Under the pieces are notes generated by a model. That model was not told the origin of the DNA. It was given only the letters and a program-made list of their open reading frames with translations, and searched no databases. A DNA stretch of 64,000 nucleotides. Origin: Pseudodesulfovibrio thermohalotolerans (GTDB lineage Bacteria; Desulfobacterota; Desulfovibrionia; Desulfovibrionales; Desulfovibrionaceae). Where the stretch lies: positions 3,241,501-3,305,500 of the forward strand of contig NZ_CP120635.1 of the NCBI RefSeq assembly GCF_021353295.2, read 5' to 3'. Of the stretch, positions 46,399-55,904 are shown one piece after another. The translations under genes were made by a program, and so were the position numbers. Every line of letters begins with the position of its first letter. Position 1 is the stretch's first letter.

Positions 46399-47637
46399 TT
46401 AATCGAAAGTTCTTTCATCGACGAGACGGGGAGCGTCGTCCGGCAGGGAGCCGGGGGCGCAGGTCTCGACGACTGGTCGCAATTTCATTGTAGCCTGGAA
46501 GTCGGCCTCGAAACTTTCCGTATCGAAAGGCTGCGCCGTTTCGGCCACAACCACGAGTACGTCCATGTCCATAACACGCTTTACTCTGATCTGCCAGCCG
46601 GAAATGGACGGATATCCGGAAAAGACCGTGGAGGCTTGCCCCGGGTAGATGAACTGTCCCTTGACCTTGGCCGTATCGTCGGCCCGCCCTTTCCATCCGG
46701 TAAGCTTTCTGGCCGTTCGGCCGCAGGCGCATTCGCTCAAATCCATGGATGACAGGTCGCCCGTGGCCAGGCGGACCAGCGGATAATCGGTGAAGAACGG
46801 CGTGACCACGACCTCGCCCACCTCACCGTCCGGCACAGGCAGCCCGGTGGCCGGGTCGCATATTTCCACATGCCGGTAGTTGGACAGGTGCATTCCGCCC
46901 AGCTCCCGGCACTCGTAGGCGATGCAGCCCACGTCGGCCGTGCCGTATCCCTGTCGGACGGTAATGCCGAACATCTCCTCCACCTCGGCACGCAGGGATT
47001 CGGGCAGGGGCTCCGCCGCGACATATGCCTTTTCCAAATGGAAATCCTGCTGCGGGTCCAGCCCGGCGGCCATGGCCTTTTCGCCGATGACCTTCAGGTA
47101 GCTGGTCATGCCCACAAACGCCGTTACAGGGAGGCTGGTCAAAAACTCGATCTGCTTCTCCGTGTTGCCCGGCCCGGCCGGAATCACGGCGCAACCGATG
47201 TCCCGAAGCGGCTCCTCCAGCATCAGCCCGGCCGGAGTCATGTGGTAGGAAAAAGTCATCTGGGCGATGTCGCCCGGACGGAATCCAGCGGCGAAGAACC
47301 CCTCGGACCATGCCCAGTAGTCCGGTTCGCGCCCCTCTGGGTCGAAGATGGGACCGGGCGACTGATAGATGCGCGACAGCTCACCCGGACGGACGCTCAG
47401 AAACCAGCCTATGCCGTGTTCCCGCTGCCACTCGACAATGTCCTTCTTGCGCAGGGGCGGGATTTTCCCGAAATCCTCCCAACCCTTGAAGTCCCGGGCG
47501 GACGCGCCCATCTCACTCAATCTGGCCTGAAACTCGCCCGACGACCGCTCCGCCGCCGCCAGCACTTCCCGCACGCCTTTCCACTTGCGCTTCATCCGCT
47601 TCTCGCGCGGTTCCGTCTCATATTCGGTGTAGTACAT
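46399..47637 (-). CDS. phenylacetate-CoA ligase family protein
   Basis: This 412-residue adenylate-forming enzyme has features of the PaaK family: FSYHMTPAGLMLEE, the YGTADVGCIAYEC acyl-adenylate motif, and VRLATGDLSS. A CxC (ECACGR) resembles the cysteines of PaaK-type C-terminal domains. It probably activates an aryl or related acid to its CoA thioester. It is the last gene of an operon with Liv transporter genes. The GGAGG before the ATG is part of a repeat element (47643-47660). Confidence 0.85.
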   Translation of the reverse strand: MYYTEYETEPREKRMKRKWKGVREVLAAAERSSGEFQARLSEMGASARDFKGWEDFGKIPPLRKKDIVEWQREHGIGWFLSVRPGELSRIYQSPGPIFDPEGREPDYWAWSEGFFAAGFRPGDIAQMTFSYHMTPAGLMLEEPLRDIGCAVIPAGPGNTEKQIEFLTSLPVTAFVGMTSYLKVIGEKAMAAGLDPQQDFHLEKAYVAAEPLPESLRAEVEEMFGITVRQGYGTADVGCIAYECRELGGMHLSNYRHVEICDPATGLPVPDGEVGEVVVTPFFTDYPLVRLATGDLSSMDLSECACGRTARKLTGWKGRADDTAKVKGQFIYPGQASTVFSGYPSISGWQIRVKRVMDMDVLVVVAETAQPFDTESFEADFQATMKLRPVVETCAPGSLPDDAPRLVDERTFD

Positions 47638-47642
47638 GGATG

Positions 47643-47660
47643 AATGCCTCCGGCGGCCGG
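47643..47660. repeat. intergenic repeat, partial copy 3
   Basis: AATGCCTCCGGCGGC is identical to the first 15 bases of the repeat at 8925, followed by CGG. As there, its complement supplies GGAGG before a start codon. Confidence 0.6.
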
Positions 47661-47825
47661 ACGAACTCCCCGTACGGACGTATCCCCCGGCCCCACCTTG
47701 CTGATCTTGTTGCGCTCCGCCTTCCGCGAAGGGGCCTGCCCGACATTCGTGCCTCGTAACTCTACGTCAGATGACGTTTTTTCGCCACCTCTCTCGACAC
47801 GGCCGCGCCGGGAAAGGCCACGCCG

Positions 47826-48626
47826 TCATCCAAGCCAACGCTTCCGCCTGCGGTAATGCTTCACGTCCCGATAGCTTTTCCTGTCCCCGGAACACCCCAT
47901 GCCGAGATAGAATTCCTGAACGTCCGGGTTGTCGAGGAACTCCCGGGCCGTGCCGTCCATGACCACCCGGCCGTTCTCCATGATGTAGGCGGTCTCGGCC
48001 ACGGAAAGAGCGGCGCGCGCATTCTGCTCCACCAGCAGGATGGCCACGCCCTCCTTCCGGTTGAACCGCCGGATTATGTCGAAAATCTCCTCCACCAGGA
48101 GCGGGGCCAGCCCCAGGGACGGTTCGTCGAGCAGCAGCAGTCTGGGCTTGGCCATGACCGCCCGGCCGATGGCGCACATCTGCTGCTCGCCGCCGGACAT
48201 GTAGCCCGCGAGTTGTCTGCGCCGCTCCTTGAGCCTCGGAAAATACTCGTACACCAGGGCCAGAGAGTCGGCCGTCTCCGTCTTGGGCCGGGTGAACGCC
48301 CCGCAGCGCAGGTTCTCCTCCACGGTCAGGTCCTCGAAAATGCGGCGGCCCTCCATGACCTGGAAAATCCCCTTGCGCACGATCCGCTCCGGCGGCAGCC
48401 CCTGAACGGGCTCGCCCCGGTAGGTCACCGCGCCGTCCGTGACCTCGCCGTCCTCGCACTGCAACAGGCCGGAGATCGCCTTCAGCGTCGTGGACTTGCC
48501 CGCCCCGTTCGCGCCGAGCAGCGCGGTGATCTTCCCTTCCGGGCAAGCCAGGGACAACCCCTTCAGGACCAGCACCACGTCGTTGTAGACCACTTCCAGA
48601 TTCTCGACTTTGAGTATGTCGCTCAC
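47826..48626 (-). CDS. livF: ABC transporter ATPase, LivF-type
   Basis: This 266-residue ATPase has Walker A LLGANGAGKSTT, signature YMSGGEQQMCAIGRAV and Walker B RLLLLDEPSLGLAP, in the LivF arrangement. It would power uptake with LivG, LivH, LivM and LivK encoded upstream. Two hairpins separate it from livK. Confidence 0.92.
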   Translation of the reverse strand: MSDILKVENLEVVYNDVVLVLKGLSLACPEGKITALLGANGAGKSTTLKAISGLLQCEDGEVTDGAVTYRGEPVQGLPPERIVRKGIFQVMEGRRIFEDLTVEENLRCGAFTRPKTETADSLALVYEYFPRLKERRRQLAGYMSGGEQQMCAIGRAVMAKPRLLLLDEPSLGLAPLLVEEIFDIIRRFNRKEGVAILLVEQNARAALSVAETAYIMENGRVVMDGTAREFLDNPDVQEFYLGMGCSGDRKSYRDVKHYRRRKRWLG

Positions 48627-48662
48627 GTTGCCTCCGGGCTCTCCATCAAAATTTTCTTTCCC

Positions 48663-48731
48663 TCCGGGCGTAACGCCCGGAAGATTCCGATGGGCCGGGG
48701 GAAGAACCTGTCATGCGGTCAGCCCCCGGCC
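48663..48731 (-). promoter_or_regulatory. two intercistronic hairpins between livK and livF
   Basis: TCCGGGCG/CGCCCGGA with a 3-nt loop (48663-48681) and GGCCGGGGG/CCCCCGGCC (48693-48731) follow livK. Neither has a T tract. They probably stabilise the abundant binding-protein mRNA. Confidence 0.5.
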
Positions 48732-48743
48732 TTTCCTTCCGGA

Positions 48744-49958
48744 TCAATGTCCCAGCCAGTCCTCCCTCCGTTCGAGAATCTGCTCCTTCACGAAGGTCAG
48801 CTTCCCGTCTTTGACGGTGTAAAGGAACACGGCCATGTTCGGGCGATGGTCGTCGGGAAAGTAGGAGATGAGCGGGGCCAGCCCCATGGGATCGAAGTCC
48901 CGCAGGGTCTCCAGGGCGGTCTTGAGGGACTCGCCGGTCAGCTCGCCGTTGGCCAGGGCCCGCTTCATGCCCTCGGCCATGACCAGCGCCGAAACAAAGC
49001 CGCGCGTGTAGTGCGTCATCTGCGGCTGGTTGCCGGTGATCTCCATGATCGCCTTCATGCCCGGCACGTCCTGCCCGTACACTGCGGCGGCCTGGTTGGA
49101 ATAGACGCCGTCGGCATCCGCGCCCGCCAGCTTGGACAGGTTCTCGTCACACCCCCATATGTTGATGAAGAAGGTCGTGTTCATGCCGATGTTCTTGGCC
49201 GACTTGAGAATGACCGAGGTGGACGGGGTGGTGCCCCCGATCCAGCAGTAGTCCGGGGCCGCGTCCTTGAGCGGCAGCAGCTCCGTCGTGGCGTCGATGG
49301 CGTTGAGCGCCACGTTTGCCTCGCCCACGATCTCGAAACCCAGCTCCTTGGCGTACTCCTTGCCGCCCTTGATGGGGGCCAGCCCGTAGGGGTGGTCGGG
49401 GTAGATGAAGGCGATGCGCGGGGCGCGCGACTCGGTCCAGCCATCCTTGAAGTACTTGATGGCCGCCCGGCACTGGGTTGAATAGTCGGCGGCGCTGAAG
49501 AAGTTGTACGGAGCCACCTTCGGATCGGTCAGATGGGCCGAATAGGAGGCGGACAGGTTCGGCACCTTGTCCTTGGCCAGGGTGGGAACCAGGGCCTCGG
49601 TCACGGCCGAGCCGTATCCCTGAATGCAGACCACGTGATCGGTGTTGACCATCTTCTTGTACAGGGAAAGGCCCTGCTGCACCTTGTAGGCGGTATCCTG
49701 GAGGTCGAAGACGATGGGACGGCCGTTGACGCCGCCCAGCCCGTTGACATACTCGACCCCGCCCTTGAGCCCCTCGGCGTAGGGCGCGCCCACGGACGAA
49801 GTGGGCCCGGACAGATCGACGAGCCCGCCGACGCGGATGGGCTCGGCCTTCTTTTCGGAAGTTGCAGCCGGTTTTTCCTCCCCGCCTCCGCAGCCCGTAA
49901 GCACCAGCCCGGCCAAAAGCAGGGTGCAGACCGCGGTTATGATTTTTCCAACCCTCAT
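48744..49958 (-). CDS. livK: branched-chain amino-acid-type solute-binding lipoprotein
   Basis: This 404-residue type I periplasmic binding protein has a lipoprotein signal (LLLAGLVLTGCGGGEEK) and a core starting IRVGGLVDLSGPTSSVGAPYAEGLKGGVEYVN. The ligand is not known; the two CoA ligases of the operon suggest an organic or aromatic acid rather than leucine. The ATG at 49956-49958 follows AAGGAG. The longer open frame is rejected. Confidence 0.92.
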   Translation of the reverse strand: MRVGKIITAVCTLLLAGLVLTGCGGGEEKPAATSEKKAEPIRVGGLVDLSGPTSSVGAPYAEGLKGGVEYVNGLGGVNGRPIVFDLQDTAYKVQQGLSLYKKMVNTDHVVCIQGYGSAVTEALVPTLAKDKVPNLSASYSAHLTDPKVAPYNFFSAADYSTQCRAAIKYFKDGWTESRAPRIAFIYPDHPYGLAPIKGGKEYAKELGFEIVGEANVALNAIDATTELLPLKDAAPDYCWIGGTTPSTSVILKSAKNIGMNTTFFINIWGCDENLSKLAGADADGVYSNQAAAVYGQDVPGMKAIMEITGNQPQMTHYTRGFVSALVMAEGMKRALANGELTGESLKTALETLRDFDPMGLAPLISYFPDDHRPNMAVFLYTVKDGKLTFVKEQILERREDWLGH

Positions 49959-49984
49959 GCAGATCTCCTTGAGGTTGAAGTTGT

Positions 49985-50032
49985 GCGTTCCGTATCGGGA
50001 ACGCCGCCTATGTCCACCCGCCGGACGGCGGG
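49985..50032 (-). promoter_or_regulatory. hairpins between livM and livK
   Basis: GCGTTCC/GGAACGC (49985-50004) and CCCGCCG/CGGCGGG (50017-50032) precede livK in the transcript. With the pair after livK they flank this gene and may raise its mRNA level. Confidence 0.4.
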
Positions 50033-50047
50033 ATTGCGACCGCCTCC

Positions 50048-51094
50048 CTAATGGGCGAACGGATAAAGTTTCCAGTACGCCTTTATCAGCCGCCAGCGAT
50101 GGGCCAGCCCTTCCGGCTCGAAAATGAGAAAAAGGATGAGTACCAGGCCGAAGACCCCTTCGCGCATGGCGACCACGTGCAGGGCTATACCGGGCCAGAA
50201 CCCGGCCAGGGTGTTGGCCAGCGCGTTCAGGACCTCGGGCAGGAGCACGATGAACACGGCTCCGAAGACCGACCCGAGGACCGACCCCAGCCCGCCGATG
50301 ATAATCATGGCCAGGTAGGAAATGGACAGGCCGATGTTGAACTGCTCCGCCGAGATGTACCCCGTATAATGGCCCCACAGGCCGCCCGCCACGCCCGCCA
50401 GGAACGAACTGACCCCGAAGGCCACGAGTTTGTACCGGAACAGGTTCACGCCCACGATCTCGGCGGACAGATGGAAATCGCGGATGGACACGAAAGCCCG
50501 GCCATACTTGCTCCGCATTATGTTGGTAACCATGAGCAGGGCTCCGGCGGCAAAGGCAAGGAGCAGGAAATACATGCGGATCTCGGAGTCGAAGGCGAAC
50601 CCGAGGATGGACGGAGGCTTCAGGAGCAGGCCGTTGGACCCGCCGGTGAGCGCGCCCCCGTGCAGGAAGACATATTCAAGGACCAGTTGGGCGGCCAGGG
50701 TGGCGATGGCCAGATAGATGCCCTTGAGCCTGAGGGAAGGCACGCCGAAGACCATGCCCACCAGGGCCGTCACCAGCCCGCCGGTGAGGATGGCCAGGGG
50801 AAAGGGCACGCCGTGAACCGAACATTGCCCGGCGGCATAGGCCCCCACGCCCAGGAACGCGCCGTGTCCCAGGGATATCTGGCCGCACACCCCGGTCAGG
50901 AGGTTGAGCGACACCGCGCCGATGACCGAGATGAAGACCAGGTTGACAATGGAGGTCAGGTGGGTGTTCAGGACGAACGGAGCCGCGCACAGTATCGCCA
51001 GGAACAGGCCGACCATGCTTTTCTGGAACCCGGACGGAAAGACCTGGGCCTCGGCCCGATAGGAGGTGAAGAAGAGTCCGCATTTGCCCTGCAT
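50048..51094 (-). CDS. livM: branched-chain-type ABC permease LivM
   Basis: This 348-residue integral membrane protein has about nine to ten helices and the LivM motif NLLTGVCGQISLGHGAFLGVGAYA. It forms the channel with LivH. It starts 2 nt after the livH stop. Confidence 0.93.
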   Translation of the reverse strand: MQGKCGLFFTSYRAEAQVFPSGFQKSMVGLFLAILCAAPFVLNTHLTSIVNLVFISVIGAVSLNLLTGVCGQISLGHGAFLGVGAYAAGQCSVHGVPFPLAILTGGLVTALVGMVFGVPSLRLKGIYLAIATLAAQLVLEYVFLHGGALTGGSNGLLLKPPSILGFAFDSEIRMYFLLLAFAAGALLMVTNIMRSKYGRAFVSIRDFHLSAEIVGVNLFRYKLVAFGVSSFLAGVAGGLWGHYTGYISAEQFNIGLSISYLAMIIIGGLGSVLGSVFGAVFIVLLPEVLNALANTLAGFWPGIALHVVAMREGVFGLVLILFLIFEPEGLAHRWRLIKAYWKLYPFAH

Positions 51095-51096
51095 GG

Positions 51097-51984
51097 CTAC
51101 AACCTCTCAATCTCTTTGGTGCCGAACAGTCCGTAGGGCTTTATCATCAGGATGACGACCAGGACGATGAAGGCCGCCACCTCCCGGAACCCGCCAAGGC
51201 CGAGGAGCTGCCGCGCCGCGCCGTCGCAGACGTTTTCGAGCACGCCGATTATCAGCCCCCCAAGGGCTGCGCCGAGCAGGGAGTCCAGGCCGCCGAGGAT
51301 GACCGCCGGGAAGACCTTGAGCCCCAGGTGGCCGATATGGGCGTTGATGCCGTTGATGTTGCCGAGGATGACCCCGCCCACGGCCGAGACGACGCAGGCT
51401 ATGCACCAGCTCATGGCGAAGATGTTCTTGATGCCGATGCCCATGGACTGGGCGGCCTGCTGATCGAAGGCCGTGGCCCGCATGGCCACGCCCATGCGCG
51501 AGAACTTGAAGAAGACGGAAAAGACCGCGAACAGGAGCGCGGAAAGGATGAAGGCCGCGATATACACCGGGGCCACGGGCAGCCCGGCGATCACGACCGG
51601 CTCGGTGGGCAGGACCTGGGGATAGACCCTGATCTGCGTGCCCCAGAAAAGCTGGACCACGGACTTGAGCACCGAGCTCATGCCCACGGTGACCATGATG
51701 ACAGAAATATGCTCCTCGCCGATGAGCGGCCTGAGCACCATGCGCTCGATGACCAGACCAAGCAGCACCGAAAAGACCAGGGTGACGAGAAAGGCCCAGA
51801 CGAACGGGATGTGGAACTGCACCGTCAGGGCGAAGCAGACGTAGGCCCCGGCCATGACCAGTTCGCCCTGGGCGAAGTTGACCACCTTGGTGGCCTTGTA
51901 GATGACCACGAAACCGAGCGCCACCAGGGAATAGATGGAGCCGACCACCAGGCCGTTGACGATGAGTTGCAGGTAGTATTCCAC
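51097..51984 (-). CDS. livH: branched-chain-type ABC permease LivH
   Basis: This 295-residue permease has the LivH opening NGLVVGSIYSLVALGFVVIY and the GELVMAGAY segment. The start is a GTG at 51982-51984, directly abutting the stop of the acyl-CoA synthetase gene (TAAGTG); GGAGG lies 5 nt upstream. Coupled translation is likely. Confidence 0.93.
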   Translation of the reverse strand: MEYYLQLIVNGLVVGSIYSLVALGFVVIYKATKVVNFAQGELVMAGAYVCFALTVQFHIPFVWAFLVTLVFSVLLGLVIERMVLRPLIGEEHISVIMVTVGMSSVLKSVVQLFWGTQIRVYPQVLPTEPVVIAGLPVAPVYIAAFILSALLFAVFSVFFKFSRMGVAMRATAFDQQAAQSMGIGIKNIFAMSWCIACVVSAVGGVILGNINGINAHIGHLGLKVFPAVILGGLDSLLGAALGGLIIGVLENVCDGAARQLLGLGGFREVAAFIVLVVILMIKPYGLFGTKEIERL

Positions 51985-53898
51985 TTAGGCCTCCATGTCT
52001 TCGATGCGGATATCGCCGCACATCCGCCTCACCCGGCCGTCCTGATAGGCGATCTCGGTTTCGAGGCTGAGGACGCAGGCGTCGGTGTAGAGCGCGTCGA
52101 TGAGCGTGCCGTACCGCTCGTTGATGGTCCCGCGGCGGACCTTCCGCGTGCGGGTCAGCTCGCTGTCGTCCGGGTCAAGCTCTTTGTAGAGCAGGCCAAA
52201 CCGCCGAATGCGCGTCTCCTCGGGCAGATCCGCGTTGGTCTTCGCCACCTCTTCCCGAATGAGTGCGTAGACCTCGTCCTTGGCGGCCAGGTCCTGATAG
52301 GTGGTGTAGGTAATCATCCTCGATTCGGCCCAATGGCCCACGATGGCCATGTCGATGCACAGGATGGCGGCCACGAACCCGCGCCCGTCGCCCAGGACCA
52401 CGGACTCGCGCAGAAACGGCGAGAACTTGAGCTTGTTCTCCAGGAACTGGGGCGAAAACCTGGTGCCGTCTGCGAGGCGCATGACGTCCTTGAGCCGGTC
52501 GATGACCACCAGCCGCCCGTTGTCGTCGAAGTAGCCCGCGTCGCCCGAAAGCAGCCAGCCGTCCGGGGTCAGGGTCTCGCGGGTGGCCTCCTCGTTCCGG
52601 TAGTAGCCCAGAAAGACGGCGGGCGACCGGGACTGGATCTCGCCTTCGTCCGAGATGCGCACCTCGGTTTCGGGAATGGGCGCGCCCACGGAGGTGAAGT
52701 CCACCTCCCCCTCCTTGTGAATGCAGGAAATGCCCGCGATCTCGGTCTGGCCGTAAATCTGCTTGAGGTTGACGCCAACGGCGTGGAAAAAGCGGAAGAC
52801 GTCCGGCCCGAGGGCCGCGCCGCCGGTGGTGGCCGAGCGGATGCGCGAAAGGCCCAGCCTGTCCCGCAGGGCGCGGAAGAGCCCCTGGTCGGCCAGAAAA
52901 TACTTGAACCGAAGCCACGGCGACGGGGTTTCGCCCGCGAAGACCGTGTCCACGTACTCGTAGCCCACGGGCAGGAAACGGTTGTAGAGATACCGCTTGA
53001 GCGGAGTGGTCTCCATGATGTCGCCCGCCACCTTGGCCGCGATGGACTCGTACACGCGCGGCGGGGAGAAGATGAAGTGCGGGCCGATCTCGCGGGAGTC
53101 CGCCGAGGCCGTGGCCGGGGTCTCGGGGAAGTTGACGCAGAACCCGAAAAGCAGGGCCGAGGCCACGGCCATCATCTGCTCGCCCATCCAGGCCAGGGGC
53201 AAAAAGGAGACAAACTCGTCGCTCGCTGTCTTGGGATCGTGCAGGCCAAGGTTGTGGGCCATGGACAGCAGGTTCTTGTGGGAGAGCACGGCCAGCTTGG
53301 GACGGCCCGTGGTTCCCGAGGTGGTGGCGACGAGGCACGGATCGTCCGGCTTCACCTTCCGGGCCAGCTCCCGGAACCGGGCCAGGCAGTCGCCCCCCTT
53401 CACCCGACCCATGCGGCGCACGGCATCGAAACTCGCAAGCCCCTCCACCTTCGCCTCGTAGGCCTGGAGCCCCTTGGGCTCGTGGTAGACGATATTCCTC
53501 AGCTCCGGCAGCCTCCGGCGAAACGAGAGCATCTTGTCCACCTGTTCCTGGTCCTCGGCAACCACCAGACGGCACTGGGACAGGGCAAAGACGTACTCGA
53601 TCTCCTCGGCCGGGGAGTCCTGATACAGCCCGAGGGCCATGCCGCCCAGCCCCTGGATGGCCAGCTCGGCCCAAATCCACTCGGGCCGGTTGTCGCCGAT
53701 GAGGATGACGATATCCCCCTTGCCCAGGCCCAAGGCCTCCAGCCCACAGGCGAACTCGGCGGTGATGCGCAGGGATTCCTCCCAGGTCACGGCCTGCCAG
53801 ACGCCCCAGGCCTTTTCGCGCAGGGCGGTCTTGCTGGGCCGGTCCCCGGCCTGCCTGACGAGCAGCCGGGGCAGCGTGGTCATGTATGGTTTGGCCAT
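51985..53898 (-). CDS. AMP-forming acyl-CoA synthetase
   Basis: This 637-residue ligase resembles long-chain acyl-CoA synthetases. It has the P-loop LVATTSGTTGRPKLAVLSHKN, the IYGQTEIAGI motif, and the GDAGYFDDNGRLVVIDRLKD motif. It probably converts the imported acid to acyl-CoA. It lies between livG and livH, which ties it to the transporter. GAGG lies 8 nt before the ATG. Confidence 0.9.
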   Translation of the reverse strand: MAKPYMTTLPRLLVRQAGDRPSKTALREKAWGVWQAVTWEESLRITAEFACGLEALGLGKGDIVILIGDNRPEWIWAELAIQGLGGMALGLYQDSPAEEIEYVFALSQCRLVVAEDQEQVDKMLSFRRRLPELRNIVYHEPKGLQAYEAKVEGLASFDAVRRMGRVKGGDCLARFRELARKVKPDDPCLVATTSGTTGRPKLAVLSHKNLLSMAHNLGLHDPKTASDEFVSFLPLAWMGEQMMAVASALLFGFCVNFPETPATASADSREIGPHFIFSPPRVYESIAAKVAGDIMETTPLKRYLYNRFLPVGYEYVDTVFAGETPSPWLRFKYFLADQGLFRALRDRLGLSRIRSATTGGAALGPDVFRFFHAVGVNLKQIYGQTEIAGISCIHKEGEVDFTSVGAPIPETEVRISDEGEIQSRSPAVFLGYYRNEEATRETLTPDGWLLSGDAGYFDDNGRLVVIDRLKDVMRLADGTRFSPQFLENKLKFSPFLRESVVLGDGRGFVAAILCIDMAIVGHWAESRMITYTTYQDLAAKDEVYALIREEVAKTNADLPEETRIRRFGLLYKELDPDDSELTRTRKVRRGTINERYGTLIDALYTDACVLSLETEIAYQDGRVRRMCGDIRIEDMEA

Positions 53899-54035
53899 TC
53901 AACGTCCTCGTCGGCCCGGCGCGCGGCCGGACCTATCCTTCTCTGGTTTCCATCAAACCGAGGGCCTGGAACACCCGCCGCCCGCCGATCCCGCCACTTG
54001 GTGCGGCCCAGGGGCGCGGCCTTCCGGGCCGCCGG

Positions 54036-54833
54036 CTACCTCCCCATGAACGCGGCGTCCTCGGTGCCCAGATAGGCGCTGATGACGTCCGGGTTCGCCT
54101 GCACTTCATCCGGCGTGCCCTCGGCGATCTTGGAGCCGAAGTCGATGACCACGACCTTGTCGGAGATGTCCATGACAACTCCCATGTCGTGCTCGACCAG
54201 CAGGGCGGTGACGCCCCACTCCTCGGCGATATCCAGGATGTATCGGGCCATGTCCTCGGTCTCTTCGAGGTTCATGCCCGCCATGGGCTCGTCCAGAAGG
54301 ATGAGCTTGGGCTCGGCGGCCAGGGCGCGGCCGAGTTCGACCCGCTTGCGCACGCCGTAGGGCAGACGCCCGGCGTGGTGATGGCGATATGGGGATAGAT
54401 TCAGGAAGTCGATGACGTCCTCCACCCGGCGGCGATGGCTGCGCTCGGTGCGCACGGTCCTGCCGAAGTAGAGGATGGATGACAGCAACCCGTAGCCGAT
54501 GCGGCCATGCCGCCCGACCATGAGGTTGTCGAGGACGGACAAGCCCTTGAACAGGGCTATGTTCTGGAATGTCCTGGAAAGTCCCAGCTCCGTGCGCCTG
54601 TGCGCGGGCAGGGATAGCAGGCATTCGCCGTCCAGCTTGATGGAGCTTGGTCCGCGCACGCCCCCGTCGGGGGAGTAGCGGCCGCTGATGCAGTTGAGCA
54701 TGGAGGTTTTCCCGGCCCCGTTGGGACCGATGAGGGACGCGATGGTCCCTTTCTCCACTGAGAAGGACACGCCCATGAGCGCGGCGATGCCCTTGAAGGT
54801 GAGCGTAACGTCGCGGACGTCGAGGTAGGCCAT
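54036..54833 (-). CDS. livG: ABC transporter ATPase, LivG-type
   Basis: This 265-residue ATPase has Walker A LIGPNGAGKTSMLNC, and Walker B KLILLDEPMAGMN. The signature region reads LPYGVRKRVELGRAL rather than LSGGQ-type, a common variation in LivG. The ATG at 54831-54833 is chosen over a longer frame because the domain begins AYLDVRDVTLTF there. It is the first transporter gene of the operon. Confidence 0.92.
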   Translation of the reverse strand: MAYLDVRDVTLTFKGIAALMGVSFSVEKGTIASLIGPNGAGKTSMLNCISGRYSPDGGVRGPSSIKLDGECLLSLPAHRRTELGLSRTFQNIALFKGLSVLDNLMVGRHGRIGYGLLSSILYFGRTVRTERSHRRRVEDVIDFLNLSPYRHHHAGRLPYGVRKRVELGRALAAEPKLILLDEPMAGMNLEETEDMARYILDIAEEWGVTALLVEHDMGVVMDISDKVVVIDFGSKIAEGTPDEVQANPDVISAYLGTEDAAFMGR

Positions 54834-54950
54834 AATCGTTCCATTATGGTCTTCGGAACCCGACCGTTCCAAACGACGTCTGCACGGCCCGTCGGTGAAT
54901 GCCGAAAACACCGCCCGGGTCCATATGCTGCCGGTTGGGCAGTAGGGTCC

Positions 54951-55607
54951 CTAGGTCCACTCCCCCCGGAAATCCTCGGGAGCGACCAGTTTGTAGCCCC
55001 GCTCCGCGAGCGCCGTGGCGACCGTGGAGGGGTCTTCGGTATCTATTCGGACGACCACGATGCGGCGTCCGTTGTAAAAGAAGGTGCCGGTGGAAATGAT
55101 GGACATCTTCATGTTGGCGATGACCCCGGCGACTTCATAGAGCACGCCGGAACGGTCCTCGACTTCAAGGGTCAGACGGCTGCCGCCCTCGCGGTAGCCC
55201 ATCTCCTCGGCCAGGACGTCCAGCATGACGTTGCGATTGATATAGCCGATGAGCTCGCCCTCGTCGTCGACCACGGCCAGCCCGGCCAGGTTCATCTCGT
55301 ACATCATGTCTGCGGCGCCCTCGATCTCGGTCTCCGGCGACACGGTCTTGATGTCGGTGCGGTAGATTTTCTCCACCGTCAGCTTGCTCATCAGGTAATT
55401 GATCTCGTGCTTCTCCAGGGAAGTCATGATGCTGGGCAGCGCGGCCGAAATATCTTCCTTGCGGACATAGCCCACAAGCTTTCCATCGTCGTTCACCACC
55501 AGGAGCATCCACAGCTTGTTGTCCTCAAGCTGTTTTTGAGCCTCCTTGACCAACGTCTGAGGGGTGACTTTGACGAAGTCGCGAAGCATTTTCAGTCCGA
55601 CGTACAT
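54951..55607 (-). CDS. CBS-CBS-ACT domain protein
   Basis: This 218-residue protein has two CBS domains (about 1-60 and 80-135) and a C-terminal ACT domain (LTLEVEDRSGVLYEVAGVIANMKMSI). CBS pairs bind adenine nucleotides and ACT domains bind small ligands such as amino acids. It may sense a substrate or product of the adjacent liv-ligase operon, 117 nt downstream on the same strand. AAGGAGG precedes the ATG at 55605-55607. Confidence 0.9.
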   Translation of the reverse strand: MYVGLKMLRDFVKVTPQTLVKEAQKQLEDNKLWMLLVVNDDGKLVGYVRKEDISAALPSIMTSLEKHEINYLMSKLTVEKIYRTDIKTVSPETEIEGAADMMYEMNLAGLAVVDDEGELIGYINRNVMLDVLAEEMGYREGGSRLTLEVEDRSGVLYEVAGVIANMKMSIISTGTFFYNGRRIVVVRIDTEDPSTVATALAERGYKLVAPEDFRGEWT

Positions 55608-55736
55608 GAATTCCTCCTTGGCAGCGCACCGCGTGCCCTGTATTGCTTGAATGGCATGGATTCGTCCCGGTTGGATACACGTTTTCATTAAACGGCGCAA
55701 TTCCAACCGTGAGCGGCAGGGTCCCGGTTATTACCA

Positions 55737-55765
55737 TCTAGACACACTTTTCAACGGCCAGTCAA
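55737..55765 (-). promoter_or_regulatory. candidate promoter of the CBS-ACT gene
   Basis: On the minus strand TTGACT and TCTAGA are 17 nt apart. It could drive the CBS-ACT gene and the liv operon beyond it. The leader would be about 125 nt. The divergent gap 55608-55904 holds no gene. Confidence 0.4.
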
Positions 55766-55904
55766 TACTCAAACACCTGTTTGACCCGCAGCCGCCGCGC
55801 AGAACGCAGGGACGGCTCCGAAAGACCGCACAGCCCCGGTCCTATTCTAACAGTCTTGACTTTCCCGGAAATAAAGGCACAGTTATCGCGTTGAGGACCG
55901 ACAT

